The notes: generated by a model not told the origin, from the letters alone. A stretch of DNA of 54,047 bases from Lingula anatina (GCF_001039355.2 NW_019776023.1:57570-111616); one strand, 5' to 3'; positions 35,294 to 48,434 are shown, numbered from the stretch's first letter. Numbers and translations: made by a program.

Positions 35294-36285
35294 ATGTCCT
35301 CAAACAATCTGAAAGTTCTCCTTCTTATGGTCGTTCAGACTATCTGCTCTTCGAATATGGTAGAGGTAGGTCCAGACACGAATTTGTTATTGTCTCTTGA
35401 ATATTTTAAAAAGCTTGACTACTTAAAAACCGAGTGTCTACAAGAAACTTAGACTGGGTTCCTATGCCTTGATCGATCCATCTGGATCGGTCTAACTCCC
35501 TGGGGAGTCTCACTAAATTGCTATCAACTTAATCGGCTCAATTGTCTGTTCTGCCTACCGAATCAGCTAGGGTAAAGATAATTACCCCCTTACAGCTTTA
35601 CAAGGCGTGACAGACATTTTAACTTTAAAGTGGTAAGGTGCTGCTATAAAAACACACAAAAAAGGGCGAAAAATAGGCGATGTTTTGCCATTTGCAGTTG
35701 TGTGGCGTCCACGTTATGTTTGTTTTATAGATTTTTTTTCAATTTTAGAGCCCCAAAGGAAACTTTAGTGCGCACTGGATTTTCAAGTACAAGGAATTCT
35801 TTGATATCTTGGACGTTGATGAAAATGGCATGGTGACTGAAGAGGAATTCATCGATTCAACAACAAAGCGAGCTCAGCAAATTCTCCCATCTTGGAGAGC
35901 CATGGCGGTGAATGGTATATTGTCTAGTGCCTATAATCTGTGGTGGTTAAATAAATACACCAACTATTCAAAATCCATCACATTTCAAGATTGGCTTCGG
36001 GCTGACGAAGTTGAACTCCCAATTACAAGAGAAGATCTCGTAAAATTCGCAAAAGATTGGTTTGACGCGCTTGATCTCGACTGCAATAGCAAATTGATGG
36101 TAGACGAGTATTCCAACTTTCTTATTATTTTCCGTAACACTGGTAAGGTTCAAGAAATATTTGATGCCATTAATTGGAATGAGGATGGTGTGATTGACAC
36201 CAACGAGTTCATACACGCTTTTATGGGCTACTGGGCTGATCAAGAACCCAGCCCTTCTGATGTCTTTTTAGGCACTCGTTATTAA
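35294..36285 (+). CDS. Secreted EF-hand calcium-binding protein, copy A (2 exons)
   Basis: Exon 1 (35294-35365) gives a signal peptide MSSNNLKVLLLMVVQTICSS; donor gtaggt. Exon 2 (35749-36285, acceptor caattttag) joins in phase 0 to give about 202 residues. EF loops: DVDENGMVTEEE (canonical), DLDCNSKLMVDE and NWNEDGVIDTNE (first position Asn). A fourth, degenerate hand may lie around KSITFQDWLRADE. Layout and length resemble the sarcoplasmic calcium-binding protein/calexcitin family but with an export signal, so it probably binds calcium in a secretory compartment or outside the cell (inference). The intron holds a Harbinger-like MITE fragment. Upstream sequence is shared with copy B. Confidence 0.85.
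35452..35630. mobile_element. Harbinger-like TTA MITE fragment in EF-hand intron A
   Basis: Starts after TTA with gactgggttcctatgcc and includes gatcgatccatctggatcgg and cccccttacagctttacaag; the far terminus is missing. The copy at 39347 shows it predates the gene duplication. Confidence 0.75.
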
Positions 36286-37010
36286 GCCAGCGATGATAAA
36301 GACTTTATTTGGCCGTGACCTTTTTGATTTAAAATTGCATATTAACTTCTGAACTTTTAAAATGTAAAAGTTACCTATTCGCATCCGGGTGTATTGTGTT
36401 TTAGATTAACACAAACACCATTGACTGGTACTTTATACATTGGTGGTTCGACAGGAAGAAGAATTTCAGTTTTAACCTTTTTAATTGGTTCGTTTCTTGC
36501 TTTATTTGTTGATTCTCCTCGGGACAGTGTGAGAAAATTAAGACATAAGACACGCCTTAATCGTATTTTAGGCAAATGTTTTATGACTGAATTTTGAGCA
36601 CATTATAATTTTTATATGTCCTTGTAATACCCACTTGGATGAAGTTGTTTCTATAGTAGTCAGTATGTGTCATATAATGTATTTGTATATGAGGTAAAAA
36701 AGTAAAATTTCATTTTGCTTCTTTTACAGAACCATCAACCAGTAGTATGACTCTACCCAAAATATATGGTCCATCTCTTAAAAGGTTGAGATCAGTGACA
36801 GGGCTTGGTATATCAAAAGTTTTAAACTGCCAGTGCTTCTAACTTATAATCTGTCATGCAGTGCCTTTTTTGGGAAAGGAAAGAGATTAACCTTTTGATA
36901 TATACATTTATTATGGCAATAGTACCTTCATACTTTTTAGAGGTTTCTCCTGTCTTGGAACAGTCTTCGAAGTTGCAGAAATAATATACCGTAAGTCTTT
37001 CCCTACAGCC
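36286..37010. other. 3' flank of EF-hand gene A
   Basis: Probably 3' UTR and intergenic. The minus frame 36375-36575 is not kept in copy B, which lacks about 21 bp here, so it is not coding. Confidence 0.5.
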
Positions 37011-37267
37011 ACCCCCCCCCCCCTCTCAAACACCATCGTCGTTTTCCTGAACCTACACTGAAAAAAGAAAAAAAATAATGTTGTCAGATCAACATAATAA
37101 ACATAACACGAGAGACGTTCTTCTTTTTCGACCCATCTGGTACAATCTATAGGCCTACCAGTGTGCAGATTTTTTCATTATAGCAGTTTTGTAGGTCTTA
37201 CATGTACTTTGTTATGGCCTGGTAAGAATACTGGCAAACACAGATAAAATACTACGAAAATGTTAAA

Positions 37268-37311
37268 AAAGAAGGAAGGAAGGAAGGAAGGAAGGAAGGA
37301 AGGAAAGAAAG
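37268..37311. repeat. GAAG microsatellite
   Basis: About ten units of gaag/aagg; copy B has fewer (41154-41186), and a GAAA/GAAG tract sits at the matching place of another unit (42880-42920). Confidence 0.9.
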
Positions 37312-38113
37312 AAACACAAACAATTAAACTCCCTGCACAACAACACCAAGCTTCACTATAAACTAATAGAATAATTATTTGTAGATCAACCTCCGTTCCT
37401 CAGGTACAATTCGAATGGATTTATTACGAAGCACACTATTTATATATGACTGTACCTTATTTATCAGGGTTCTTTGCTGTGGGTATCTGTGACTTTTTTT
37501 GCTAAATGAGCGAATACTAATCTAGTGTTATATACACTGTATCCTGAAAAATGCTGTTGCTTGGTGTAGAGATGGCGTTATTACGTGAGGACACGTCACA
37601 CAAAATATTATGACGTCACCATATGATACCGTCATTAGTTGTCCCGTTTCGCTGTGCATGATTTTGACAGATTTTGTTTGAATCAGATGACCAGTCTGCG
37701 ACGTTAGTTTCTAGGTTCTGGCTTCTGGTGTTACGACCACGAATTTTGTTCGGACCAGTAAAAATGTCATAATGTGTGAATTTAGTGGGCTGAATTGGTC
37801 GTTATTTTTTATAGGTTTTCAAAAGAGCTTTCGATTTAATTTTTTTTATTAAATGTCATTGTTAGGGCCTACTGAGATCAAAATTATGGTCTTGTTTATA
37901 ATTGCTATATGAGAAAGTGACGATGCAGTCTTACTGAAATTTTATTCGGACCAGTCGATATTAGGAAACGGGTTGTCACAATACCCAATAAGGTCAAAAA
38001 TTTTCAAAATTAAAACGAACTGATTGGGTGAATGTGTATCATTCTGACATTTCTATCTTTGCCAAATCATAATGCTAAATGCAGATCAGTGACTTTATTT
38101 AATTATTTATTAA

Positions 38114-38148
<35 letters not shown>

Positions 38149-38182
38149 TAATAGGCATATATTTTAGTCATGTAAAAGACGT

Positions 38183-38253
38183 TGCATCGGCCGGGAATCG
38201 AAACCGGGCCGCCCGCGTGGCAGGCGAGCATTCTACCACTGAACGACCGATGC
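38183..38253 (-). pseudogene. tRNA-Gly (GCC)-like, array copy 5, two substitutions
   Basis: Acceptor and anticodon arms intact, but G to C in the A box (GGTCGTTC) and G to T at the last T-stem pair (CCGGTTTCGATTCC), normally the invariant G53-C61. The sister copy at 42044 is normal, so damage occurred after duplication or is a sequence error near the assembly gap. Confidence 0.75.
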
Positions 38254-39188
38254 TTGCTTCTTTAATCAACATTTGTGGCAATGCCGCCGCCCTCCCCCCC
38301 TCCCCCCCCCCCNGGCGGAGGCAATCGAATGTGGTCAGAGGTAACTTGACACGATGAAGAAAGGCTAATAGTGAAGAGGTTAGTGTCAAGTTATCTCTGA
38401 AGCTCAGGGTGAAGGAAGTGGAATATGCAGATCATTAAAATTCAACTGCTAGTATCTATCACAAAAGAAACAAACTGTTTCAACGATTTTCAAATGTTTG
38501 TCAACAAGAAGTCCTTTTTTGTCTCATAGCCCGTAGTTTGATGTTTACAGCCAAAAGTATGAATGTAATGTTTTAAAGAAGGTAACATGGGATTGGTAAC
38601 TTGTCGAATAGGGGATATGCGTGACTGATAATGTTTATCCCGACAATACTGCGAAATGATGGTATTTCAATACATCACGCAACAAAATGTTACATAAGAC
38701 TGGGACCTATAAGAGAAACAACAGACATATGGTAAGTAAAGCTAAGAAGAATTACACAATGAGGGATATAGTGTGTATTGAAGATGTCAACAACTTCAGT
38801 AACTTCGACAACTGTACGATTCAGTGTGCACGAACATCGGAGTTTTTATTTGACCGACCTATGGTAGACGAGTAGACGTGGTTATGATACTAATTACGTA
38901 TGATTTGACGAGTAGGTGTGGTTATGGTACTAATGTCGTATGATTTACACTGTTTTTGTGCAGCAAACGTTGCCACATATAGGTAGACCAAAATACAGAC
39001 ACTATTTTATTGTTGATTGTAGATTTCATATCTAGCTTTGTACGTTCGCAGAGTAAAGCAATGCTATTTATTTATATCAAGGGTATTATATAAACTTGTA
39101 TTTCGCACTCGATGAATATTGCAGAATATAGTTCAGGTTGTTTATTACTTTTGTTTTAGAAATCTGAACTTACAGAATTCATATAAGC

Positions 39189-40180
39189 ATGTCCTCAAAC
39201 AATCTGAAAGTTCTCCTTCTTATGGTCGTTCAGATTATCTGCTCTTCGAATATGGTAGAGGTAGGTCCAGACACGAATTTGTTATTGTCTCTTGAATATT
39301 TTAAAAAGCTTGACTACTTAAAAACCGAGTGTCTACAAGAATCTTAGACTGGGTTCCCATGCCTTGATCGATCCATCTGGATCGGTCTAACTCTCTGGGG
39401 AGTCTCACTAAATGGCTATCAACTTAATCGGCTTAATTGTCTGTTCTGCCTACCGAATCAGCTAGGGTAAAAATAATAACCCCCTTACAGTTTTACAAGG
39501 CGTGACAGACATTTTAACTTTAAAGTGGTAAGGTGCTGCTATAAAATCACACAAAAAGGGTGAACAAAAGGTGATGTTTTGCCATTTGCAGTTGTGTGGC
39601 GTCCACGTTATGTATGTTTTATAGATTTTTTTTTCAACTCTAGAGTCCCAAAGGAAACTTTAGTGCGCACTGGATTTTCAAGTACAAGGAATTCTTTAAT
39701 ATCTTGGACGTTGATGAAAATGGCATGGTGACTGAAGAGGAATTCATCGATTCAACAACAAAGCGAGCTCAGCAAATTCTCCCATCTTGGAGAGCCATGG
39801 CGGTGAATGGTATATTGTCTAGTGCCTATGATCTGTGGTGGTTAAATAAATACACCAACTATTCAAAATCCATCACATTTCAAGATTGGCTTCGGGCTGA
39901 CGAAGTCGAACTCCCAATTACAAGAGAAGATCTCGTAAAATTCGCAAAAGATTGGTTTGACGCGCTTGATCTCGACTGCGATAGCAAATTGATGGTAGAC
40001 GAGTATTCCAACTTTCTTATTCTTTTCCGTAACACTGGTAAGGTTCAAGATATATTTGATGCCATTAATTGGAATAAGGATGGTGTGATTGACACCAACG
40101 AGTTCATACACGCTTTTATGGGCTACTGGGCTGATCAAGAACCCAGCCCTTCTGATGTCTTTTTAGGCACTCGTTATTAA
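39189..40180 (+). CDS. Secreted EF-hand calcium-binding protein, copy B (2 exons)
   Basis: Exons 39189-39260 and 39644-40180 with the same splice sites as copy A and the same 202-residue length. Differences in exon 2 include FFNIL for FFDIL, YDLWW for YNLWW, LDCDSKL for LDCNSKL, LILF for LIIF, VQDIF for VQEIF and NWNKDG for NWNEDG. Two changes lie inside calcium loops (Asn/Asp at position 5 of loop 2; Glu/Lys at position 4 of loop 3), so binding strength could differ between the copies. Frame and splice sites are intact in both. Confidence 0.85.
39347..39525. mobile_element. Harbinger-like TTA MITE fragment in EF-hand intron B
   Basis: Same fragment as at 35452 and at the same intron position, carried along with the gene duplication. 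Confidence 0.75.
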
Positions 40181-42043
40181 GCCAGCGATGATAAAGACTT
40201 TATTTGGCAGTGACCTTTTTGATTTAAAATTGCATATTAACTTCTGAACTTTTAAAATGTAAAGGTTGCCTATTCGCATCCGGGTGTATTGTGTTTTAGA
40301 TTAACACAAACACCATTGGTGGTTCGACAGGAAGAATAATTTCAGTTTTAACCTTTTTAATTGGTTTGTTTCTTGCTTTATTTGTTGATTCTCCTCGGGA
40401 CAGTGTGAGAAAATTAAGACATAAGACATGCCTTAATCGTATTTTAGGCAAATGTTTTATGACTGAATTTTGAGCACATTATAATTTTTATATATCCTTG
40501 TAATACCCACTTGGATGAAGTTGTTTCTATAGTAGTCAGTATGTGTCATATAATGTATTTGTATATGAGGTAAAAAAGTAAAATTTCATTTTGCTTCTTT
40601 TACAGAACCATCAACCAGTAGTATGACTCTACCCAAAATATATGGTCCATCTCTTAAAAGGTTGAGATCAGTGACAGGGCTTGGTATATCAAAAGTTTTA
40701 AACTGCCAGTGCTTCTAACTTATAATCTGTCATGCAGTGCCTTTTTTTGGGAAAGGAAAGAGATAAAGCTTTTAATATATACATTTATTATGGCAATAGT
40801 ACCTTCATACTTTTTAAAGGTTTCTCCTGTCTTGGAACAGTCTTCGAAGTTGCAGAAATAATATACCGTAAGTCTTTCCCTACAGCCCCCCCCCCCCCCC
40901 CCACCTCTCAAACACCGTCGTCGTTTTCCTGAACCTACACTGAAAAAAGAAAAAAAATGATGTTGTCAGATCAACATAATAAACATAACACGAGAGACGT
41001 TCTTCTTTTTCGACCCATCTGGTACAATCTATAGGCCTACCAGTGTGCAGATTTTTTCATTATAGCAGTTTTGTAGGTCTTACATGTACTTTGTTATGGC
41101 CTGGTAAGAATACTGGCAAACACAGATAAAATACTACGAAAATGTTAAAAAAGAAGGAAGGAAGGAAGGAAGGAAGGAAAGAAAGAAACACAAACAATTA
41201 AACTCCCTGCACAACAACACCAAGCTTCACTATAAACTAATAGAATAATTATTTGTAGATCAACCTCCGTTCCTCAGGTACAATTCGAATGGATTTATTA
41301 CGAAGCACACTATTTATATATGACTGTACCTTATTTATCAGGGTTCTTTGCTGTGGGTATCTGTGACTTTTTTTGCTAAATGAGCGAATACTAATCTAGT
41401 GCTATTTCCACTGTATCCTGAAAAATGCTGTTGCTTGGTGTAGAGATGGCGTTATTACGTGAGGACACGTCACACAAAATATTATGACGTCACCATATGA
41501 TACCGTCATTAGTTGTCCCGTTTCGCTGTGCATGATTTTGACAGATTTTGTTTGAATCAGATGACCAGTCTGCGACGTTAGTTTCTAGGTTCTGGCTTCT
41601 GGTGTTACGACCACGGTCAGTAGAATTTTGTTCGGACCAGTAAAAATGTCATAATGTGTGAATTTAGTGGGCTGAATTGGTTGTTATTTTTTATAAGTTT
41701 TCAAAAGAGCTTTCGATTTAATTTTTTTTATTAAATGTCATTGTTAGGGCCTACATGAGATCAAAATTATGGTCTTGTTTATAATTGCTATATGAGAAAG
41801 TGACGATGCAGACTTACTGAAAATTTATTCGGACCAGTTGGTATTAGGAAACGGGTTGTCACAATACCCAATAAGGTCAAAACTTTTCAAAATTAAAACG
41901 AACTGATTGGGTGAATGTGTATCATTCTGACATTTCTGTCTTTGCCAAATCATACTTCTAAATGCAGTTCAGTGACTTTATTTACTTATTTATTATTATT
42001 ATTTTTTTTTAATAGGCATATTTTTTAGTCATGTAAAAGACGT

Positions 42044-42114
42044 TGCATCGGCCGGGAATCGAACCCGGGCCGCCCGCGTGGCAGGCGAGCATTCTACCAC
42101 TGAACCACCGATGC
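42044..42114 (-). tRNA. tRNA-Gly (GCC), array copy 6
   Basis: Intact 71-nt gene; TTTT terminator (CGTCTTTTACATG on minus) about seven bases downstream. Confidence 0.95.
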
Positions 42115-43185
42115 TTGCTTCTCTAATCAACATTTGTGGCAATGCCGCCGCAGTCACCCCCCCTCCCCCACGTCCTTTTCCCCTATACTGAAATTAAATA
42201 AAAAACGTAAAGTTAGCAGGTCAACATATCAAACATTACACGAGATACGTTTCCTTTTTCGACTAAGTAACCAACTCTTTCTATAAAGTAACAATCTATT
42301 TCTTGTTTTACCTCGTGTCTCCTGCTACTCACAAGTGTGCGTGACGAGGTTAATTACTGACACAGAGATAGCAGAGCACCCTCTTCCAGGGCTGCAGATA
42401 AATTACATTTACTTTTCTCTAACGTGATTAAATGCCATGAATTTACTGGTGACATATCTGTGAATATTAGTAAACAATTTAATGGTTTAATATTTAATTA
42501 TTTATTATTAAGATTAATATCTGTGGCCCTGGTCGAGGGTAGTAGTATGCTATGGGGGGATGCCTATTGGAAGAAAGTTTTTAATGAAACATTTTTGTAA
42601 GTTGAACGGGTGCTTTACTTGACCAAAGTTTCCATTCCCCAAATGTTCTATACCACTCAAGAAACTTGTTAGTGTAATGAATATCGTATCTAAAAACAGG
42701 GAAACAAATGGTAAGAACAAGGCCACTACGAAATTAAAGACACAACTGGTACAATCTTTACGCCTACCACTGTGTACATTTTTTCATTATAGCAATTATG
42801 CAGGTCTTACATGTGCTTTGTAATGGCCTGGTAAGAATACTGGCAAACACAAATAAAATACTACGAAAATGTTTCAAAAAGAAAGAAAGAAGGAAAGAAG
42901 GAAAGAAAGAAAGAAAGAAACACAAACTACATGTATTAAACTCCCTGCACAACAACACCAAGTTCGCTATAAACAAATAAATTAATTGTGAGTAGATTAA
43001 CCTTTTTTCTGAGGTATAATTCGAACGGATTTATTACGAGGCACGCTGTTTATATATGAATTTACCTTATTTATCAAGGTTCTTTGCTGCAGGTATCTGT
43101 GACTGTTATTTATTAAATGAGCGAATACTAATCCAACGCTTCTTTTTATTTTCACTGTATCCTGAAAAATGCCGTTGCTAACTTG

Positions 43186-43874
43186 GGGCCGGTTTCACAA
43201 AGCAGTAGTTAGTTAGCGATCGGTAGTTAGCCTCTCGCTAGTTAGAGTGCCGTTTCACGAAGCAGTCGCTAGTTCTCTCGCTCGTTATTGTCTCGTTGTT
43301 GCCTTGGATATTTAACGACTGGTCAAACCAGTCGCTAACTCTAGAGTTTCATCGTACGCATGCGTAATGAGTGAAATAAAAAGGTTGCTTAGTTACCGTT
43401 GTCTGTCGTCTGTCTTTGTATCCAATATGGCGGCTACCTTTCTTGCTAACCGTACTGCCAGACGGCAACGTAGACTACGACGTTTTCATGAAAGGCAGAA
43501 TCTATTAGAATATACGCACGATGATGCAATTTACGAGAGGTTGCGCCTAGCTGTGACAAAAAGAGCGGCAAAAAGGTGGTGGAGATCCTTTACGACGACC
43601 TCAAAGCAGACGTTCTTATGCATTTCCAGCCACCAAAAATTGGAGAGTTAGTGCTTTCGTGACACTTTTACGCAAGAGTTCCACTTCCGGCAGACGGTTT
43701 CGAGACTACGGTGAGTAACGAGAGAACTAACGACCGAACTTTACGACTGAACTTAGCGATGAGTTAACTACTGCTTCGTGAAACACCCCTCGAAAATCGC
43801 TAAGTTTGCTCGTTAGCGAGGTAGTTCAGTAGTTAGTTGTTCTAACTAACTACTGCTTTGTGAAACCGGCCCCT
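43186..43874. mobile_element. PIF/Harbinger-derived element with transposase 5' remnant
   Basis: Ends GGGGCCGGTTTCACAAAGCA and its complement are inverted repeats, with further subterminal copies of the gtttcacgaagca motif at 43252 and 43768. It splits array sequence 'gctaacttgg|tgtacagg', continuous at 33,510. The frame 43367-43651 includes MAATFLANRTARRQRRLRRF and YTHDDAIYERLRL, resembling the start of Harbinger (HARBI1-type) transposases; no catalytic part is present. The exact target duplication is unclear. Confidence 0.75.
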
Positions 43875-44352
43875 GGTGTACAGGTAGAGATGCCGTCATT
43901 ACGTGAGGACATGTCACACAAAATATTATGACGTCACAATATGATACGTTATGTCGTCATTAGTTTCCCGTCTCGTTGTGCATGATTCTGACAGGTTTGT
44001 ATTCGAATCGGATGACCAGTCTTTGACGTTAAATACTAGATTCTGACCACTGGTATTACGACCAAGGTAGTAAAATTTTGTTCGGACCAGTAGATTTTTG
44101 AGTGTGAATTTAGTGATCCGACTTGGCTATTAGTATTTTTTTTCTATAAAGTGTCCAGTCTAACTGAAATTTTATTCAGACCTGAGAATATTGATTCGGA
44201 CCAATAGATATTAGGAAACTGGTGGTCCGAATACCCAGTAAGCTGAAAACGATCAGACTGGGTGAATGTATATCATTCTGGCTCTTTCGTCTTTGCCAAA
44301 TAAGAGGAAGTCATTTTTTTTTAGGCATAGTGTTGATATACATAAAAGAAGA

Positions 44353-44423
44353 TGCATCGGCCGGGAATCGAACCCGGGCCGCCCGCGTGGCAGGCGAGCA
44401 TTCTACCACTGAACCACCGATGC
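44353..44423 (-). tRNA. tRNA-Gly (GCC), array copy 7
   Basis: Intact 71-nt gene; TCTTCTTTTATG follows on the minus strand as terminator. Confidence 0.95.
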
Positions 44424-45141
44424 TTACTTGTTCGACCTTGGGTAGCGGCCATGGCCGACCGCCCCCCCCCCCTTCCCCCAAGTCCTTTTCCTGAACCTAC
44501 ACTATAAAAAGAAACGTTATGGTAGCGGGTCAACATATCAAACATAACACGAGATACGTTTTCTTTTTCGTTTGAGTGACCAACTCTTTCTATGAAAGTA
44601 ACGTCTACATCTTGTTTACCTCGTATCTCCTACTAGCAAGTGTGCGTGACGAGGTTAATTATTGACACAGAGATAGCACAGCATCCTCTACCAGGACTGC
44701 ACATTAATTACGTGTAATTAAGTTTCTCTAACGCGAGAAAAGTGCCATGAATTTACCGGTGACATACCTGTGAATATTTAGTAAACAATTTAATTAATTT
44801 AATTTAAAAAATAAATTATTATTAAGATTAAAATTTGTGGCCCTGGTCAGGGGAAGTAGTATTCTTTGTAAGGGAATATATGTCAGATGCATTTATTAAA
44901 CAAAAACAGATGGATGTCCTCAAAGGAATTCTTCATGTTCATTTTGGATATATCGCCTTTTTTCCTTAATTTTTGTATTTTGATATCTTGGGCACAACCA
45001 GACATCAAAAATCGGATCGGTGTTATGTATCTTCTGTTTGATTATTTGGATTTGTTCTAGGGCATTATGGTTGCATTTGTGTAGATAAAACATAACAATC
45101 ATATCAACAGTTACTATCAGAGATGAATCAAAGCTCGACAT

Positions 45142-45736
45142 GAAATAATGAGCTGTAGAATGCTTGATATCACATATCTATCAAGTTATACCGATATCCC
45201 ACAGAACATGACTTGTAAAATATGTTTGGAGGATCATCACTTAAATCCTGGGAAAGAATCTGCAAGTTGAGAGAGAGACCCAAGAGATGAAAAAAAGGGG
45301 AATCCAAACCAAAGTTTTAAGATTTAACGTTTGACCTGTACATTTACTTTTGTTCTGAGGAAATATTTTTTCTATGTTGAACGACGTTCCTGTAATTTTA
45401 ATAATTTACTTAAAAACACGTCCATAGCTGACGTACCCAACATTTTCTACTAAAGATCTCTCATCTGAAAAAGCCTCGATGCTTTAAATATTTGTTAATT
45501 CGATAAAAACCATACACTCTTGATTGTTGTCTGTTGACAATGAAAACTGACCACCACCACCACCACATTGGTACATTTCTATATATGTAATTTTGGTGCT
45601 ATTTATCTATGTATTTTACTATTACTATTATCATTGTTATTGCTGCTATTACCTTATCTATGTACATTTTCACCAGCTCAGTCTGGAGCAGAAAGTATGA
45701 ATAAAGCATATATATATAACAAAATGTAAAAGACGT
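45142..45736. other. Unit-specific spacer
   Basis: Sequence not shared with most other units; no gene seen. Contains a short CCA microsatellite at 45551-45566. Confidence 0.4.
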
Positions 45737-45807
45737 TGCATCGGCCGGGAATCGAACCCGGGCCGCCCGCGTGGCAGGCGAGCATTCTACCACTGAACCA
45801 CCGATGC
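45737..45807 (-). tRNA. tRNA-Gly (GCC), array copy 8
   Basis: Intact 71-nt gene with TTTT terminator. Confidence 0.95.
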
Positions 45808-47063
45808 TTGCTTATCTAATCAACATTTGTGGCAATGCCGCCCCCCTCCCCCGACCCCCGCGTCCTTTTCCCCTATACTAAAATTAAATTTAATTAAAAA
45901 CGTATATCAGGCATAACACGAGATACGTTTCCTTTTTCGGCTAAGTGACCAACTCTTTAACTCTTTCTTTAAAAGTAACAATATCTTGTTTTACCTCGTG
46001 TCTCCTGCTACTAGCAAGTGTGCGTGACCAGGTTAATTACTGACACAGAGAGATAGCAGAGCATCCTCTACCAGGGCTGCACATTAATTTCACGTATTTT
46101 TCTATAACGCGAGAATAGTGCCATGAATTTACCGGTGACATATCTGTGAATATCTAGAAAACGATTTAATTAATTAAAATCAATTATTTATTATTAAAAT
46201 TTGTGGCCCTGGTCGAGGGTAGTAGTAAACTATCTAACGCATGCATAAATAAAACACATACACGTCTATGACACGTATCTAAATGCAGGGAAACCCAGAG
46301 TAGCCTAAATACAAAGTGTTTTCGACAATTTGAAGACATATATTGCTATAAGAGCCTACCACTGACCAAAGCATTTCTTTTCAGCAATTATCCCTGTTTT
46401 CGTTTGTAATAACCAACTATTAATATTGATACACTATTTACTTTTTAATTTTCGATAAACAAAGATAGAATTCTACGCGAAATTTCATTAAAAAAAACAA
46501 GAATATGCGATCGAACTTCCTACTTGCACAATACCTAGTTTAGATAAATATGTAGATCATTAATGTCTTCTCTTCGATGTGTAATTCGCAATTTCAAGGC
46601 ACACAGTTTATACTATACGTTATTTTCCAAAGGTTCTTTGATGCAGGTATCTGTGACTTTTTTTATCACAAAGTTATCGTATCAAAAAGATCAAAATGAA
46701 CGAATACAAATCAAGCGATTCCTTTACTATATACTGTACATATCCTGAAATATGCCGTTGCTAACTTGGCGTAGAGATGGCGTTATTACGTAAGGACATG
46801 CGTCACGTGTTATTATGGCGTCACAATATTGGTACGTTATGTCGTCAGCTCACACTGATGGTACGATCTCGCTGTGCATGATTTAAATTACACAGTTTAC
46901 GTCAACTGATGTTTGTTCTTTTTTCTTTTCTTTTTTATTACAACACCATTTACACTTTTTTGGTCGGTGATATTTCATAATGTAAGAGGGAATTTCGTGT
47001 CTTCCTTGCACGTATGTATTGTATTTTTTCGTACTCTGTAGTTTTCGGTGATATAAAATGAAA

Positions 47064-47134
47064 TGCATCGGCCGGGAATCGAACCCGGGCCGCCCGCGTG
47101 GCAGGCGAGCATTCTACCACTGAACCACCGATGC
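47064..47134 (-). tRNA. tRNA-Gly (GCC), array copy 9
   Basis: Intact 71-nt gene; downstream TTTCATTTTAT on the minus strand provides TTTT. Confidence 0.95.
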
Positions 47135-48434
47135 CTGATTTTCACTAGTAGGCTTTCCCTACATGAGGCCCCAAACACCACCGTCCTTTTCCCGAACCTA
47201 CACTGGTACAGAAAAAAAAACTGATGTTGTCAGGTCAACATTATAACACGAGAGACTTTTTTCCTTTTCGACTGAGTGACCAACTCTTTTTATAAAAGTA
47301 ACAATCTACATCTTTTTAACCTCGTGTCTCCTGCTACTAGCAAGTGTGCGTGACCAGGTTAATTACTGCCACAGAGATTGCAGAGCACCCTCTACCAGGG
47401 CTGTAGATTAATTACATGTATTTTTCTATAACGCGAGAATAGTGGCATGAATTTACCGGTGATATATCTGTGAGTATCTAGTAAAAAATGTAATTAATTA
47501 AAATCAATTATTTATTATTAAGATTAAAATCTGTTGCCCTGGTCGAGGGTAGTAGTAGGCCTATTCTATGTAAGGGAATATATGCCAGATACTATCATGT
47601 CAGATATATGTCAGATGCTTTCATTGTAATTAACTTTTAAATATAGCCATAACTAACGTACCCAACATTTTCTACTTATCAAAAGGATCTCTGATGAAAG
47701 AATACGTATCTAAAAACAAGGAAACCCAGAGTAAGGACAAGGTGTTTTGGACATGTTGAAGACATCGTCCACATTCTATAGGCCTATCACTGTCCAAAGT
47801 TTTTCAGTGTAGCATTTATTCATGTTTTTCTTTGTAATAACCTGCTATTAATATACTGACACATATTGACGCATGATTTAATTTTGAATTTTCAATCAAC
47901 AAAAATAGAATTCTATGCTAAATGGCGAAAAAAAAATGAAAAAAATACGATCGAACTAGAACTAGATCTACCTGTTTGCACAATTCCAAGTTTCTCGGTA
48001 AACGAAAGGACAAAATGAAGATCTAAGGTGTTTTTAAAGGCGAAATGAACTGTTTCTTCTTTACCTTATATCCAAGGTTCTTTGCTGTAGTCATCCGTAA
48101 CTGTTTTTGGCAGTAAATTTTCATATCAAAAACATCAAATGGATTCAGTTCTTTTAAAGTGCTTCTTTTATGTACACTGTAACCCGAAATATGCCGTTGC
48201 TAACTTTGTGTACAGATGGCGTTATTACGTAAGGACATGTGCGATTATGACGTCATAGTATTGGTACGTTATGACGTCAGCTCAAGCTGATGGTATAACA
48301 TTCAAATTACTTCAGCTAATGTTAGTTTCTTTTTTTATTGCAACGCCATTTGTGTTTATTTTTGGTCGGCGGTATTTCATAATCTATGAGGGAATTTCGT
48401 GCCATTTATGCATATTTGGTGATGTAAAAGAACA

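Larger units (their letters stand above)
34518..38312. repeat. 3.8-3.9 kb direct duplication, copy A
   Basis: From gaagtggaatatgcagatc this segment is repeated at 38,410-42,200 with an offset of 3,895 bp at the EF-hand gene and 3,861 bp at the tRNA. It contains the EF-hand gene, then array sequence and a tRNA-Gly gene. It ends at a C-run with an N (38313), where the assembly may be imperfect. Confidence 0.85.
38410..42200. repeat. 3.8-3.9 kb direct duplication, copy B
   Basis: Near-identical to copy A with scattered substitutions, a roughly 21-bp deletion near 40,317 and microsatellite length differences. About 95 bp of unrelated sequence lies between the copies. Confidence 0.85.

Noticed and set aside
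35968-36243. Minus-strand frame within EF-hand exon 2 (also 39863-40138)
   Set aside because: Shadow of a real coding exon with EF-hand motifs on the plus strand.
44222-44494. Frames containing AGNRTRAARVAGEHSTTEPPM (also near 30,881 and 48,271)
   Set aside because: This peptide is simply the tRNA-Gly gene read as protein.
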